The notes: generated from the sequence alone by a model not told the origin. A stretch of 64,000 nt of DNA from Aurantibacter crassamenti (GCF_016811105.1 NZ_JAFBGM010000001.1:496001-560000); one strand, 5' to 3'; counted from the stretch's first letter, positions 44,210 to 53,976 are shown. Numbers and translations: made by a program.

Positions 44210-46075
44210 ATGAAAAACTTATTCTCGAATTTAAAAGGAGACTTATTTGGAGGTATCACCGCGGGTATTGTAGCATTACCCTTAGCATTAGCATTTGGTG
44301 TGAGTTCGGGTCTAGGCCCAAGTGCCGGACTTTACGGAGCAATTTTTGTTAGCTTTTTTGCAGCCATGTTTGGGGGCACCAATACTCAAATTTCTGGTCC
44401 TACTGCGCCAATGACTGCGGTAAGCATGGTTGTAATTGCCGGAATTGTTGCTCTAAATGATGGAAATATTGAACAAGCTCTGCCTGCCATATTAATTGTT
44501 TTTATGCTTGCCGGTTTAATGCAAATTGGATTAGGCCTATTAGGTATAGGTAAATACATCAGATATATTCCATATCCAGTAGTTTCAGGTTTCATGACCG
44601 CCATTGGTGTCATAATTCTAGTAACTCAAATTTTACCAGCTGTTGGATATTATCCAAAAGAAGATGTAGAGTTCGTGAATCAATTTAAACCACATGCTGA
44701 AGAAATTATTCTTGACAATATTTTAAAAGAAGAAGCAGGTGAAGGTATATTGGTTTTAGAAAACTTTGAAGAAACCATAAAACGTGCAAAAGAAATTACA
44801 GAAGCTGATATGCTAAAAGAAGCACAAACTTTGGCAAAATCAGAAGCTTCTGGCGTATTAGGGTCAATAAAAGTATTACCCCGTGCCCTTCAAAATATCA
44901 ATTGGCTAGAACTGGCTCTTGCTTTAGCTACGATAATTATTATTTATGGTTTTAAACGAATAACAACAACAATACCAAGCACCTTAGTTGCACTCGCGGT
45001 AGTCTCTGGTGTTGCATACGGTTTTGGACTTGATTATCGCCCAATTGATGAAATTCCTAGTGGATTCCCAATTCCTAATCTAGGAATATTTACCCAATTT
45101 GATTTAGGTTCGATATCACCCTACATATTTACCGCCTTAACCTTAGCTCTTCTAGGTGCAATAGATTCATTATTAACCTCGGTAGTAGCAGATAACATGA
45201 CCAAAACCAAGCACAAACCAAATCAAGAATTGGTCGGTCAAGGTATTGGTAATACTATAGGAGCAATTTTTGGTGGTATTCCAGGAGCTGGGGCAACTAT
45301 CAGAACTGTTGTAAACATTAATGCTGGTGGTAAAACCAAATTATCAGGTATGGTTGCAGGTATTATGCTACTTATTATTATGATGGCACTTGCACCAGTT
45401 GCATCACAAATTCCAGCAGCAGTATTAGCAGGTATTTTAGTTACAGTGGGTATCGGAGTAATGGATTATAAAGGTCTGAAAGCTATACCTAGCTTACCAA
45501 AAGATATTAAATTGGGTCCTTTAAAGTTAAGTTCTGAGGTGCTTATTATGCTTATAGTGCTGGTTCTTTCATCTGTTTGGAACTTAGTATATGCCGTTGG
45601 TATTGGTCTTGTTATTGCGTCATTAATGTTCATGAAAAAAATGGGCGACTTAACAGCAGAACGTTCTGATGTTAAGAGTTTAGAAAAAGAAAAAGCATGG
45701 GCTGATGAATATGATTTTCCGCAAAACTTAAGAGAAGAAGTTTTTATAAAGCATCTAAAAGGTCCATTATTTTTTGGTTCTACAAGTGATTTTCAAGCGC
45801 TAGCAAAACAAATTCCAAACACTGCTTCAACTGTTATCATTCGAATGGATCGAATGCAGTATATGGATCAATCTGGGCTTTATGCTTTAGAAGATGTATT
45901 AATTGATTTGAAAAAATCTAATATTAACATTCTTTTTGTTGACGTACTTCGTCAACCAAGATATATGATGGAGCGTGTAGATATTATTCCGGATCTTATT
46001 CCTGAAGAAAATATCTTTGAAACATTTGCCGATTGTATCACATGGATCAAAAATAATGTAAAAGACAAGTTCTAA
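44210..46075 (+). CDS. SulP-family transporter with STAS domain and long inter-helix insertion
   Basis: This 621-residue transporter opens DLFGGITAGIVALPLALAFG and includes the conserved segment TQISGPTAPMTAVSMV. A C-terminal STAS domain lies at about residues 515-610 (IIRMDRMQYMDQSGLYALED). Between two membrane regions, about 80 residues (149-231) form a polar, largely helical insertion that the other SulP proteins in this window lack. The substrate is likely bicarbonate or sulfate; carbonic anhydrase next door favours bicarbonate. A hairpin follows the gene. Confidence 0.9.
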   Translation: MKNLFSNLKGDLFGGITAGIVALPLALAFGVSSGLGPSAGLYGAIFVSFFAAMFGGTNTQISGPTAPMTAVSMVVIAGIVALNDGNIEQALPAILIVFMLAGLMQIGLGLLGIGKYIRYIPYPVVSGFMTAIGVIILVTQILPAVGYYPKEDVEFVNQFKPHAEEIILDNILKEEAGEGILVLENFEETIKRAKEITEADMLKEAQTLAKSEASGVLGSIKVLPRALQNINWLELALALATIIIIYGFKRITTTIPSTLVALAVVSGVAYGFGLDYRPIDEIPSGFPIPNLGIFTQFDLGSISPYIFTALTLALLGAIDSLLTSVVADNMTKTKHKPNQELVGQGIGNTIGAIFGGIPGAGATIRTVVNINAGGKTKLSGMVAGIMLLIIMMALAPVASQIPAAVLAGILVTVGIGVMDYKGLKAIPSLPKDIKLGPLKLSSEVLIMLIVLVLSSVWNLVYAVGIGLVIASLMFMKKMGDLTAERSDVKSLEKEKAWADEYDFPQNLREEVFIKHLKGPLFFGSTSDFQALAKQIPNTASTVIIRMDRMQYMDQSGLYALEDVLIDLKKSNINILFVDVLRQPRYMMERVDIIPDLIPEENIFETFADCITWIKNNVKDKF

Positions 46076-46097
46076 TTATCTAACTTATTAGTAAGGC

Positions 46098-46138
46098 TTA
46101 GCCTAGTAGACTATTTTGTTATAGTTCTATTAGGCTAA
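46098..46138 (+). terminator. Long hairpin terminator after the second SulP gene
   Basis: TTAGCCTA (46098-46105) pairs with TAGGCTAA (46131-46138). Pairing continues inward (TAGA with TCTA, CTAT with ATAG) with one G-U pair and one bulge, around a 6-base loop. The following sequence is only modestly T-rich. Confidence 0.6.
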
Positions 46139-46142
46139 ATTG

Positions 46143-46174
46143 TTTCAAGTACTGAGAGAAAAGTGATAAATTTG
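46143..46174 (+). promoter_or_regulatory. Probable promoter of pheS
   Basis: TAAATTTG (46167-46174) is an exact -7 match, 17 bases before the ATG. TTTC (46143-46146), 20 bases upstream of it, is a near-match to the -33 TTTG. Confidence 0.45.
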
Positions 46175-46191
46175 CCCCTTAGCTAACTGTT

Positions 46192-47211
46192 ATGATTGAA
46201 ACTATAAAAGAACATATTGCTGAGGTTGAAAAGTTCAAAGCAGATTCAATTGAAGCTGTAGAAGTTTTTCGTATCAAATACCTAGGTAAAAAAGGGCTAT
46301 TAAATGACTTCTTCGCAGAATTCAAAAATGTGCCAGGCCCTCAAAAAAAGGAGTTTGGTCAAACAATCAATCAGCTAAAGCAAGCTGCTACTGAAAAAGT
46401 AAATATTCTAAAGAACTCATTAGAAAAATCTTCAGAGCAAAAAAGTATTTACGGGGATCTTACTAGACCCGGAGAAGCCCTAGAAATAGGAGCACGCCAT
46501 CCGATATCAATAGTTAAAAACCAAATAATTGATATTTTTTCACGCATTGGTTTTAATGTTTCGGAAGGACCAGAGATAGAGGATGATTGGCATAATTTTA
46601 CGGCTTTAAATCTACCTGAACACCATCCGGCAAGAGATATGCAGGATACTTTTTTTATTCAAACAAATCCTGATGTATTATTACGAACGCATACTTCTTC
46701 AGTACAGGTTCGTTATATGGAAGAAAACAAACCTCCAATTCGTACAATATCTCCTGGTAGAGTATATCGAAATGAGGCTATTTCGGCACGTTCACATTGT
46801 TTTTTCCATCAAGTTGAAGGATTATATATAGATAGAGATGTTTCGTTTGCAGATTTAAAACAAACACTTCAGTTTTTTACGACAGAATTATTCGGAAAAT
46901 CTAAGATTCGTCTTAGGCCTTCATATTTTCCGTTCACTGAACCAAGTGCAGAAGTAGATGTTTATTGGGGGTTAGAAACAGAATCTGATTACAAAATTAC
47001 GAAAGGTACGGGCTGGTTAGAAATTGGTGGTTGCGGTATGGTTGACCCTAATGTTTTAACAAATTGTGGTATTAACCCCGAAACTTATTCAGGTTTTGCA
47101 TTTGGTGTTGGTATTGATAGAATTGCCATGTTATTACATCAAATTACCGATATTAGACTACTTAGCGAAAACGATGTCCGGTTTTTAGAGCAATTTAAAA
47201 GTGCCCTTTAG
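46192..47211 (+). CDS. pheS: Phenylalanine--tRNA ligase alpha subunit
   Basis: This 339-residue catalytic subunit charges tRNA-Phe together with PheT. An N-terminal coiled-coil (about residues 1-85) includes RIKYLGKKGLLNDFF. The class II core has motif 2 (RVYRNEAISARSHCFFHQ) and motif 3 (FAFGVGIDRIAMLLHQI). The length is normal. pheT is not adjacent, which is common in Bacteroidota. A small conserved gene follows after 10 bases and is probably co-transcribed. Confidence 0.97.
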   Translation: MIETIKEHIAEVEKFKADSIEAVEVFRIKYLGKKGLLNDFFAEFKNVPGPQKKEFGQTINQLKQAATEKVNILKNSLEKSSEQKSIYGDLTRPGEALEIGARHPISIVKNQIIDIFSRIGFNVSEGPEIEDDWHNFTALNLPEHHPARDMQDTFFIQTNPDVLLRTHTSSVQVRYMEENKPPIRTISPGRVYRNEAISARSHCFFHQVEGLYIDRDVSFADLKQTLQFFTTELFGKSKIRLRPSYFPFTEPSAEVDVYWGLETESDYKITKGTGWLEIGGCGMVDPNVLTNCGINPETYSGFAFGVGIDRIAMLLHQITDIRLLSENDVRFLEQFKSAL

Positions 47212-47221
47212 TTAGATTCAT

Positions 47222-47617
47222 ATGAAAAAGGACATTGAAATACCTATAGCGAAAGAGGTTAATGTTGTTCTTGTTCATGAATGGAATGATGAATTTCTTG
47301 CAAAAGAATGGAATGCCTATATTATAAATAATAGAACCTCAACCATTGAAATGGTACTAATAGTATCAAAAGGTTTTGATGAAGACCGAGAAACTTCAAC
47401 AATGCGGCATTCAATCAATTCATTGCCGGAAAAATCTTTTAAAAAAATAGAATTAGTTCAAGAAGAAGTGTTAGCATTGAACAATGAGTTTTTTGTTACC
47501 TTTTTTGCTGACGAAAAATTATTTGAAAAACGCTTTTTATTTTTAAAAAATACTGTCACAGAGAAACATCTGCAACATATTCCTATAATAGACAGAGAAG
47601 GCGTTATAGCCCAATAG
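47222..47617 (+). CDS. Conserved hypothetical protein downstream of pheS
   Basis: This 131-residue soluble protein has no signal peptide or membrane helix. It shows a conserved-looking core with EWNDEFLAKEWNAYIINN, STIEMVLIVSKGF and TSTMRHSI, and a final part ending HLQHIPIIDREGVIA. I do not recognise a named family, although proteins of this kind accompany pheS in Flavobacteriia. The 10-base gap from pheS points to one transcript. Confidence 0.7.
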   Translation: MKKDIEIPIAKEVNVVLVHEWNDEFLAKEWNAYIINNRTSTIEMVLIVSKGFDEDRETSTMRHSINSLPEKSFKKIELVQEEVLALNNEFFVTFFADEKLFEKRFLFLKNTVTEKHLQHIPIIDREGVIAQ

Positions 47618-47667
47618 CAAAGTATTTTAACAAAATCTAAACACTCTTTAAGAAAATTTAAGTTCTT

Positions 47668-47702
47668 TTAGTTTTTTTGTTACCGAACTAATCGTATTTT
47701 TG
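47668..47702 (+). promoter_or_regulatory. Promoter and candidate operator of the GbsR/MarR-type regulator
   Basis: TATTTTTG (47695-47702) is an exact -7 element, 21 bases before the ATG. Between it and a T-rich -33 region lies TACCGAAC (47681-47688), which recurs before the adaptor gene of the RND operon. TTAGTT (47668-47673) and AACTAA (47686-47691) also form an inverted repeat here. The position suits autorepression. Confidence 0.45.
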
Positions 47703-47723
47703 TCCTCTCAATTTTCAATTATC

Positions 47724-48206
47724 ATGAATAAAGAAGAGAGCAAAAAAAATTTAATAGAGGAATTAGGTATTCATATTGAGAACGAATATTCATTACCTCC
47801 TTTGGCAGCAAGAATCTTTGCTAACCTAGTAATTACTGAAGAAATAGGCCTAACTTTTGAAGATTGCCTAATAAAAAGAGGTGCAAGTAAAAGCTCCATT
47901 TCTACAGCCTTAAATCTATTACAACAAATAGGTTTTATTAACTATACGACAAAATCTGGAGATAGAAAACGCTATTTTAAAGTTGCGGAGAAAGACTCAT
48001 TTTTTTTAAATAAATTGAATCAATCTCTTAAAAAAATAGAAAATGAATGTGAAATTATAAAAAAGATTTCTGATTATAATCAAAAATTCAACTCTGAAAA
48101 ACATGAAGAAAACAAAAAGAAAAAACAAATCTATTTAAATTGTTTAGAAGAAACTCGTGAAGTTTACAGAAAAACAATTGCCGACTTAAAGAATCATTTG
48201 GAATAA
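47724..48206 (+). CDS. GbsR/MarR-type transcriptional regulator
   Basis: This regulator has about 160 residues and a winged helix-turn-helix. The opening KNLIEELGIHIENEYSLPPLAARIFANLV and the recognition part KRGASKSSISTALNLLQQIG followed by the wing (KSGDRKRYFKV) are typical of the GbsR branch of MarR-like repressors. A long C-terminal helix serves dimerisation. I start at ATG 47724; an in-frame TTG or other upstream start would run through the -7 element. It lies directly upstream of the RND efflux operon and probably controls it. Confidence 0.88.
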   Translation: MNKEESKKNLIEELGIHIENEYSLPPLAARIFANLVITEEIGLTFEDCLIKRGASKSSISTALNLLQQIGFINYTTKSGDRKRYFKVAEKDSFFLNKLNQSLKKIENECEIIKKISDYNQKFNSEKHEENKKKKQIYLNCLEETREVYRKTIADLKNHLE

Positions 48207-48220
48207 TTTTTTGTTCATTT

Positions 48221-48239
48221 GGTTCGTTTTATACCGAAC
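48221..48239 (+). promoter_or_regulatory. Candidate operator before the RND operon
   Basis: GTTCG (48222-48226) and CGAAC (48235-48239) form an inverted repeat with an 8-base spacer. The right arm extends to TACCGAAC (48232-48239), identical to the site in the regulator's own promoter. Confidence 0.45.
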
Positions 48240-48284
48240 ATTCAGAATAAATTAAACCTTAATATAAAAACAACAATCATTATA

Positions 48285-49367
48285 ATGAAAACATATTCAA
48301 TAATAGGATTATTAAGCATAGGGTTGCTTTTGAGCTCTTGTTTCGGAACAACTGATAAACCCACTGTTGGAGGTTCTACCCCACCTGCTCCCAATTTGAA
48401 AGTAGTAAAATTGAAAAAACAAGATTTAACTGTTTATAACGAATTCGCTACGACTTTAGAAGGAAAACAAAATGTAGAAATATGGCCTAAAGTTTCTGGT
48501 TTTGTTCAAAACATATTTGTTGAAGAAGGTCAAAAAATTAAAAAAGGACAACTACTTTTTAAATTAGAAACTCAAACTTTAACTCAAGATGCCAATGCTG
48601 CACAAGCGTCGGTAAATGTAGCACAAGTAGAGGTAGACAAACTTAAGCCTTTAGTCGATAAACAAATTATTAGTGCGGTCCAGTTAGAAACTGCAAAGGC
48701 TCAACTTGAGCAAGCAAAATCAAATTATCAGAGTGTTATTTCAAACATCAATTACTCGCGTATCACAAGTCCAGTTGATGGTTATATTGGCGAAATTCCT
48801 TATAAAATAGGGGCGTTAGTTAGCTCTAATATGACTAAACCTTTAACTACTGTTTCTGATGTTAGTGAGGTACGTGCCTATTTCTCTATGAGTGAAAAAG
48901 AACTTTTGAATTTCAAGAGTTTAATTCCAAACAATGATAATAGTCAAATGAATATTGAGCTATTACCTAAAGTGACACTTATTATGGTTAATGGTGAAGA
49001 ACATCAAAAATTAGGTAAGATTGCTATGATAAATACAATTATTAATAGTACTACCGGAAGTGTAACTGCAAGAGCAGATTTCGATAATAAAAATAATGTT
49101 TTAAGTAGCGGTAGTACTGGCAAAATAAAAATTCCAACAAGATATAAAGCTTATGAAATTCCACAGGTTGCTACAGTAGACCTACAGGGTAAGAAACTTA
49201 TATATGTTTTAAACAAAGACAACTCTGTTTCAACTATGCCAATAAATATAACTGCGAACACCCAAAAGGGATTTATCGTTGAAAATGGAATAGAAGAAGG
49301 CACTTCAGTTGTACTTGAAGGTGTTAGCAAATTAAAAGACGGTATGGTTATTAACCCAACCTTATAG
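48285..49367 (+). CDS. RND efflux periplasmic adaptor (membrane fusion protein)
   Basis: This 360-residue lipoprotein has lipobox LLSSC. The adaptor domains are in the usual order: barrel-sandwich hybrid half (VEIWPKVSGFVQNIFVEEGQ), coiled-coil hairpin (about residues 85-155, rich in Ala, Gln and Val), second half (SRITSPVDGYIGEIPYKIGA), beta-barrel and membrane-proximal domains. It joins the RND pump to the outer-membrane channel. I start at ATG 48285, which places the signal peptide at the very N-terminus. It is the first gene of a three-gene efflux operon. Confidence 0.92.
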   Translation: MKTYSIIGLLSIGLLLSSCFGTTDKPTVGGSTPPAPNLKVVKLKKQDLTVYNEFATTLEGKQNVEIWPKVSGFVQNIFVEEGQKIKKGQLLFKLETQTLTQDANAAQASVNVAQVEVDKLKPLVDKQIISAVQLETAKAQLEQAKSNYQSVISNINYSRITSPVDGYIGEIPYKIGALVSSNMTKPLTTVSDVSEVRAYFSMSEKELLNFKSLIPNNDNSQMNIELLPKVTLIMVNGEEHQKLGKIAMINTIINSTTGSVTARADFDNKNNVLSSGSTGKIKIPTRYKAYEIPQVATVDLQGKKLIYVLNKDNSVSTMPINITANTQKGFIVENGIEEGTSVVLEGVSKLKDGMVINPTL

Positions 49368-49404
49368 CTGCCCATATTTATCTTAATTTTTTAAATAGAA
49401 AATA

Positions 49405-52400
49405 ATGTTTCAAAAATTTATAGATCGGCCTGTATTGTCAACAGTCATATCGATCCTTATAGTAATTCTAGGCGTTTTAGGGTTAACAACCTTACCTATA
49501 GAGCAATATCCAGAAATAGCACCACCTACTGTACAAGTACAGGCTACCTATACTGGAGCAAATGCAGAGACTGTTCTTAATAGCGTAGTTACGCCATTAG
49601 AAGAACAAATCAATGGTGTTGAAGACATGTTATATATGACATCAACGGCTAGTAATGATGGTGCTGCAACTATCAACGTCTTCTTTAAACTAGGAACTAA
49701 TCCAGACATTGCCGCAGTAAACGTTCAGAACAGAGTGGCACGCGCCAACAGTGTTTTACCTCAAGCTGTTGTTCAAACTGGTGTGATAACACAGAAATCA
49801 CAAACAAGTGCGCTAATGTTCTTTTCATTGTTTTCGGACAATGAAAATTATGATGCAACATTCGTTGAAAATTATGCACGAATAAATTTAGTTCCCAAAT
49901 TACAACGTATAGAAGGAGTTGGTAATGTAACTGTTTTCGGGGCTAAGGACTATTCTATGCGCATATGGTTGAACCCAACAAAAATGGCAGCTTATAAGCT
50001 TGTGCCAACTGATATTCAAAATGCACTAAGAGAGCAAAACCTTGAGGCTGCCACTGGTAAAATTGGTGAAAATGCCGATGGTATTTATGAATACGTGCTC
50101 AAATATAAAGGTCGCCTTTCACAAGAATCTCAGTATGAAGATATAATAATTAGAACCGAAGAAAATGGCCAATTTTTACGACTTAAAGATGTAGCAGAAG
50201 TAGAATTGGGCGCATTTAATTATGGTACAAAAAACCAAGGTATGGGTAAACCCGGTACGGCAGTTGGAATATTTCAAACCTCTGGTTCAAACGCTAACGA
50301 TATTATTGATGCCATTCAAACTATACTAGAGGAGAGTGAACAAAATTTTCCTAAAGGAATAGATTATGTTATTCCCTATAACACTAAAGATTTCTTAGAT
50401 GCCTCAATAGACCATGTTATTCAAACATTAGTTGAAGCTTTTTTATTAGTTTTTATTGTAGTATTCTTATTTCTACAAGATTTCAGGTCTACCTTAATTC
50501 CTGCTATTGCGGTTCCTGTAGCTATAATTGGTACCTTCTTTTTTCTTTCACTTTTTGGCTATTCTATCAATATGTTAACGCTTTTCGCGATGATTTTAGC
50601 CATCGGTATTGTTGTAGATGATGCTATCGTTGTGGTTGAAGCAGTACATGCCAAAATGGAAGAAGGTGCTAGTAACGCCAAAATAGCAACTAAATCCGCC
50701 ATGTCAGAAATCTCTGGTGCTATTATTTCTATTACACTCGTGATGTCTGCAGTATTTATTCCAGTATCCTTCATTAGTGGTTCATCGGGAGTATTTTATA
50801 AACAATTTGGTATTACATTAGCAATTGCGATTCTCATTTCAGCGGTTAATGCCTTGACTTTGAGTCCGGCTTTGGCAGCACTTTTATTGAAACCTCATAA
50901 CACATCTGAAGAAAAGAAAAAAGGAATCACCAAACGCTTTTTTAGTGCATTTAACACAGGTTTTGATGCAATAACCAACAAATATATTGGGTCTGTAAAA
51001 TTTATTGCAAAGCGAAAATGGATAACGGTAGTTTCACTTATATTATTTACAGCTGTTACTATTGTACTATTCAAAACAACACCTTCTGGATTTATTCCAA
51101 ATGAAGATAGAGGACTTGTTTTTGCCGATATAGGCTTACCTCCAGGCACTACTTTAGAACAAACACAAAAAACTGTACAGAAATTAGATTCCATTTATGA
51201 TTCAATGGATATTATCGAATCAAGAATGAATGTTGTTGGTTTTAGCCTTTTAAATGGAGTTAATGGTGGCTCGTATGCCTTTTCGGTACTTCGCCTAAAA
51301 GATTGGAGCGAAAGAAAAGACCCATCACAATCGGTTGACGCTGTAGTGGGAGGACTTTTTGGAAAAACTTCAAGTCTAAAAGACGTTAATGCCTTTTTCT
51401 TTACACCTCCGAGTATACAAGGTTTTGGTAACTCTACAGGGTTTGAAATGAATCTACAGAGTAAAGACGCTGACAACTGGCAAACCGTTGGCAAAACCAC
51501 AAATGAACTTCTAGCCGCATTAAATGCCAGACCAGAAATTAAATATGCTATTACGCAATTCAATCCTAATTTTCCGCAATACGAATTGGAAGTAGATATT
51601 GAAAAAACAAAAACAGCTGGTTTAGCTGTGACGGATGTTCTTAATGCCATGCAAGGTTATTATGGTGGATTGTACACAACCGATTTCAATAAATTCGGCA
51701 AACAATATCGTGTAATGATTCAGGCAAAACCTGAAGATCGAGCAGATGAGAATTCACTCAATCAAATTTTTATAACGAACAAAAATGGTGAGTCTGTAGC
51801 AGTTTCACAATTCGTTTCACTAAAAAAGATATATGGTCCAGAAATTGTGAGTAGGTTCAATTTATTGAGTTCCGTTAAAATTAATGGCGCAATGAATCCT
51901 GGGTATAGTACAGGTGATGCAATTAAAGCAATTGAAGAAGTTACCTCAGAAGTGCTGCCCACAAATTATACCTACGAGTACTCAGGTCTTACAAAAGAGG
52001 AAAACAGTGCCGGCAGCCAAACTATTATCATATTTATTTTGAGTTTGGTATTTGTCTATTTCTTACTAAGTGCACAGTACGAATCATATATATTACCCTT
52101 TGCAATATTATTGTCTTTACCAGTTGGTATTGCCGGTGCTATTGGCTTTGTTAGTATTGCAGGTTTAGAGAACAACATCTATTTTCAAATTGCCTTAATT
52201 ATGCTTATTGGTTTACTGTCTAAAAATGCAATTCTTATTGTAGAATTTGCATTGCAACGTAGAAAGCATGGCATGTCGATTATTGACTCTGCAATTGATG
52301 GCGCAAAGGCGAGACTCAGACCTATATTAATGACTTCATTCGCATTTATTCTAGGGCTAATGCCATTAGCATTGTCATCGGGCATAGGAGCTGTCGGTAA

Positions 52401-52551
52401 TAAGTCTATAGGTATGAGTGCAGTTGGGGGAATGTTAATAGGAACAATCTTTGGAGTATTTGTTATTCCGGCATTGTATGTCATTTTTCAAACCATGCAA
52501 GAGCGTATAACTGGCGCTCCACAAACAACAATTGAAGAAACACAGAACTAA
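49405..52551 (+). CDS. RND multidrug efflux transporter (HAE1 family)
   Basis: This 1048-residue proton-driven pump is of the AcrB type with 12 membrane helices and two large periplasmic loops. It opens with FIDRPVLSTVISILIVILG. The paired aspartates of helix 4 are D405 and D406 (GIVVDDAIVVVEAVH), equivalent to D407/D408 of AcrB. The helix 10 segment LIGLLSKNAILIVEFA carries the matching lysine. It should expel hydrophobic drugs, dyes or bile-like compounds; the actual substrates are unknown. It forms a tripartite system with the adaptor and OMF genes on either side. Confidence 0.95.
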   Translation: MFQKFIDRPVLSTVISILIVILGVLGLTTLPIEQYPEIAPPTVQVQATYTGANAETVLNSVVTPLEEQINGVEDMLYMTSTASNDGAATINVFFKLGTNPDIAAVNVQNRVARANSVLPQAVVQTGVITQKSQTSALMFFSLFSDNENYDATFVENYARINLVPKLQRIEGVGNVTVFGAKDYSMRIWLNPTKMAAYKLVPTDIQNALREQNLEAATGKIGENADGIYEYVLKYKGRLSQESQYEDIIIRTEENGQFLRLKDVAEVELGAFNYGTKNQGMGKPGTAVGIFQTSGSNANDIIDAIQTILEESEQNFPKGIDYVIPYNTKDFLDASIDHVIQTLVEAFLLVFIVVFLFLQDFRSTLIPAIAVPVAIIGTFFFLSLFGYSINMLTLFAMILAIGIVVDDAIVVVEAVHAKMEEGASNAKIATKSAMSEISGAIISITLVMSAVFIPVSFISGSSGVFYKQFGITLAIAILISAVNALTLSPALAALLLKPHNTSEEKKKGITKRFFSAFNTGFDAITNKYIGSVKFIAKRKWITVVSLILFTAVTIVLFKTTPSGFIPNEDRGLVFADIGLPPGTTLEQTQKTVQKLDSIYDSMDIIESRMNVVGFSLLNGVNGGSYAFSVLRLKDWSERKDPSQSVDAVVGGLFGKTSSLKDVNAFFFTPPSIQGFGNSTGFEMNLQSKDADNWQTVGKTTNELLAALNARPEIKYAITQFNPNFPQYELEVDIEKTKTAGLAVTDVLNAMQGYYGGLYTTDFNKFGKQYRVMIQAKPEDRADENSLNQIFITNKNGESVAVSQFVSLKKIYGPEIVSRFNLLSSVKINGAMNPGYSTGDAIKAIEEVTSEVLPTNYTYEYSGLTKEENSAGSQTIIIFILSLVFVYFLLSAQYESYILPFAILLSLPVGIAGAIGFVSIAGLENNIYFQIALIMLIGLLSKNAILIVEFALQRRKHGMSIIDSAIDGAKARLRPILMTSFAFILGLMPLALSSGIGAVGNKSIGMSAVGGMLIGTIFGVFVIPALYVIFQTMQERITGAPQTTIEETQN

Positions 52552-52558
52552 AGAAATC

Positions 52559-53962
52559 ATGCAAAAATTCGCAATAAATAAATTCTTTTTGGTGGCATTA
52601 CTTCCACTAATGCTGCAATCATGTTTTGTAGCGAAAAATTATACACGGCCAGAAGTCGAAATCGAAAATTTATATCGAACAGACAATTTGCCACAAGATA
52701 GTGTTTCGCTTGCATCAGTATCTTATAAAGACCTTTTTACAGATTCACATTTAAAAACCTATATCCAAAAAGGTTTAGACAACAACTTAGACATACGTAT
52801 TGCACTGCAAAATATTACTGCTGCTCAAGCTTATGTGAAACAAGGTAAGGCAGGATATTTACCTACTCTAAATGGAGCTGCAAGCGCTACTAGAACAGCA
52901 AAAAATAGTGAAAATGGACAGTTTGGAAGTTTTTTTACGCAACCATTTAATCAATATGAAGCATCAGGCACCCTATCGTGGGAAGCCGACATTTGGGGTA
53001 AAATTAGAAGTACTAAACGAGCAAGTGATGCAAGTTACTTACAGACAGTAGCAGCACATAAAGCTGTAAAAACGGATTTGGTAGCACAAATAGCTACTAC
53101 ATATTACCAATTGTTAGCCTTGGATAAACAAATTAAGATAACTGAGGAAACCATTGAAAACCGTTCGAAAAGTGTAGAAACTATTACAGCCTTAAAAGAA
53201 GCTGGTCAGGCAAATCAAGTAGGAGTAGATCAAACAGCTGCACAATTATACAGTGCCCAAAGTCAATTGTTAGACCTTAAAAATTTGGTTTATCAGACCG
53301 AGAATACACTAAGTATTCTTTTGGGTGAACAACCTAAAACGTATGAACGTAGCTCTTTAGATAATCAAAATATATCTAACGAGATGCAACTTGGTGTTCC
53401 AGTATTATTATTACGCAATAGACCTGACATTATGCAAGCGGAATATAGTGTAGTCAACAGTTTTGAATTAACTAATGTTGCTAAAAGTAACTTCTACCCA
53501 TCTATAACCCTTTCTGCACAAGGTGGTTTTCAAAGCTTAGAACTTGACAATTGGATAGATTCTCACTCTATTTTTGCCAACCTTATCGGTGGTCTTACGC
53601 AACCAATTTTTAATGGTCGTAAAATAAGAACAGCATATGAGGTTGCACAAGCACAACAAGAGCAATCTATATTAAACTTTAAAAAGGCACTATTAATTGC
53701 AGGGAAAGAAGTGTCAGAAGCTCTAAATGAGTATAACATTTCTGTAGAAAAAGAAGTTTTTATCACAAAACAAGTAGTGGCTTTAAAAAGAGCTGAAGAT
53801 AACTCTGAAGAATTGTTAAACAGCGGATATTTAACATATTTAGATCTTTTAACTGCAAGAGAAAACTCACTTAACGCTGAGCTTAATTTGATCAGTAATA
53901 AATTCACCCAACTGTCAGCAACGGTTGAATTATATCGCTCACTTGGTGGTGGATGGCAATAG
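52559..53962 (+). CDS. Outer-membrane efflux channel (NodT/TolC-like) lipoprotein
   Basis: This 467-residue outer-membrane factor has lipobox LMLQSC (C22). Two OEP repeats each contribute strands and long alpha-helices to a trimeric channel. Typical segments are WEADIWGKIRSTKRAS and VPVLLLRNRPDIMQAEY, the NodT-branch signature. The start is ATG 52559, 7 bases after the RND stop; the longer frame from TTG would overlap the pump gene. It completes the adaptor, pump and channel set. Confidence 0.93.
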   Translation: MQKFAINKFFLVALLPLMLQSCFVAKNYTRPEVEIENLYRTDNLPQDSVSLASVSYKDLFTDSHLKTYIQKGLDNNLDIRIALQNITAAQAYVKQGKAGYLPTLNGAASATRTAKNSENGQFGSFFTQPFNQYEASGTLSWEADIWGKIRSTKRASDASYLQTVAAHKAVKTDLVAQIATTYYQLLALDKQIKITEETIENRSKSVETITALKEAGQANQVGVDQTAAQLYSAQSQLLDLKNLVYQTENTLSILLGEQPKTYERSSLDNQNISNEMQLGVPVLLLRNRPDIMQAEYSVVNSFELTNVAKSNFYPSITLSAQGGFQSLELDNWIDSHSIFANLIGGLTQPIFNGRKIRTAYEVAQAQQEQSILNFKKALLIAGKEVSEALNEYNISVEKEVFITKQVVALKRAEDNSEELLNSGYLTYLDLLTARENSLNAELNLISNKFTQLSATVELYRSLGGGWQ

Positions 53963-53976
53963 CAAAAATGCATTAA

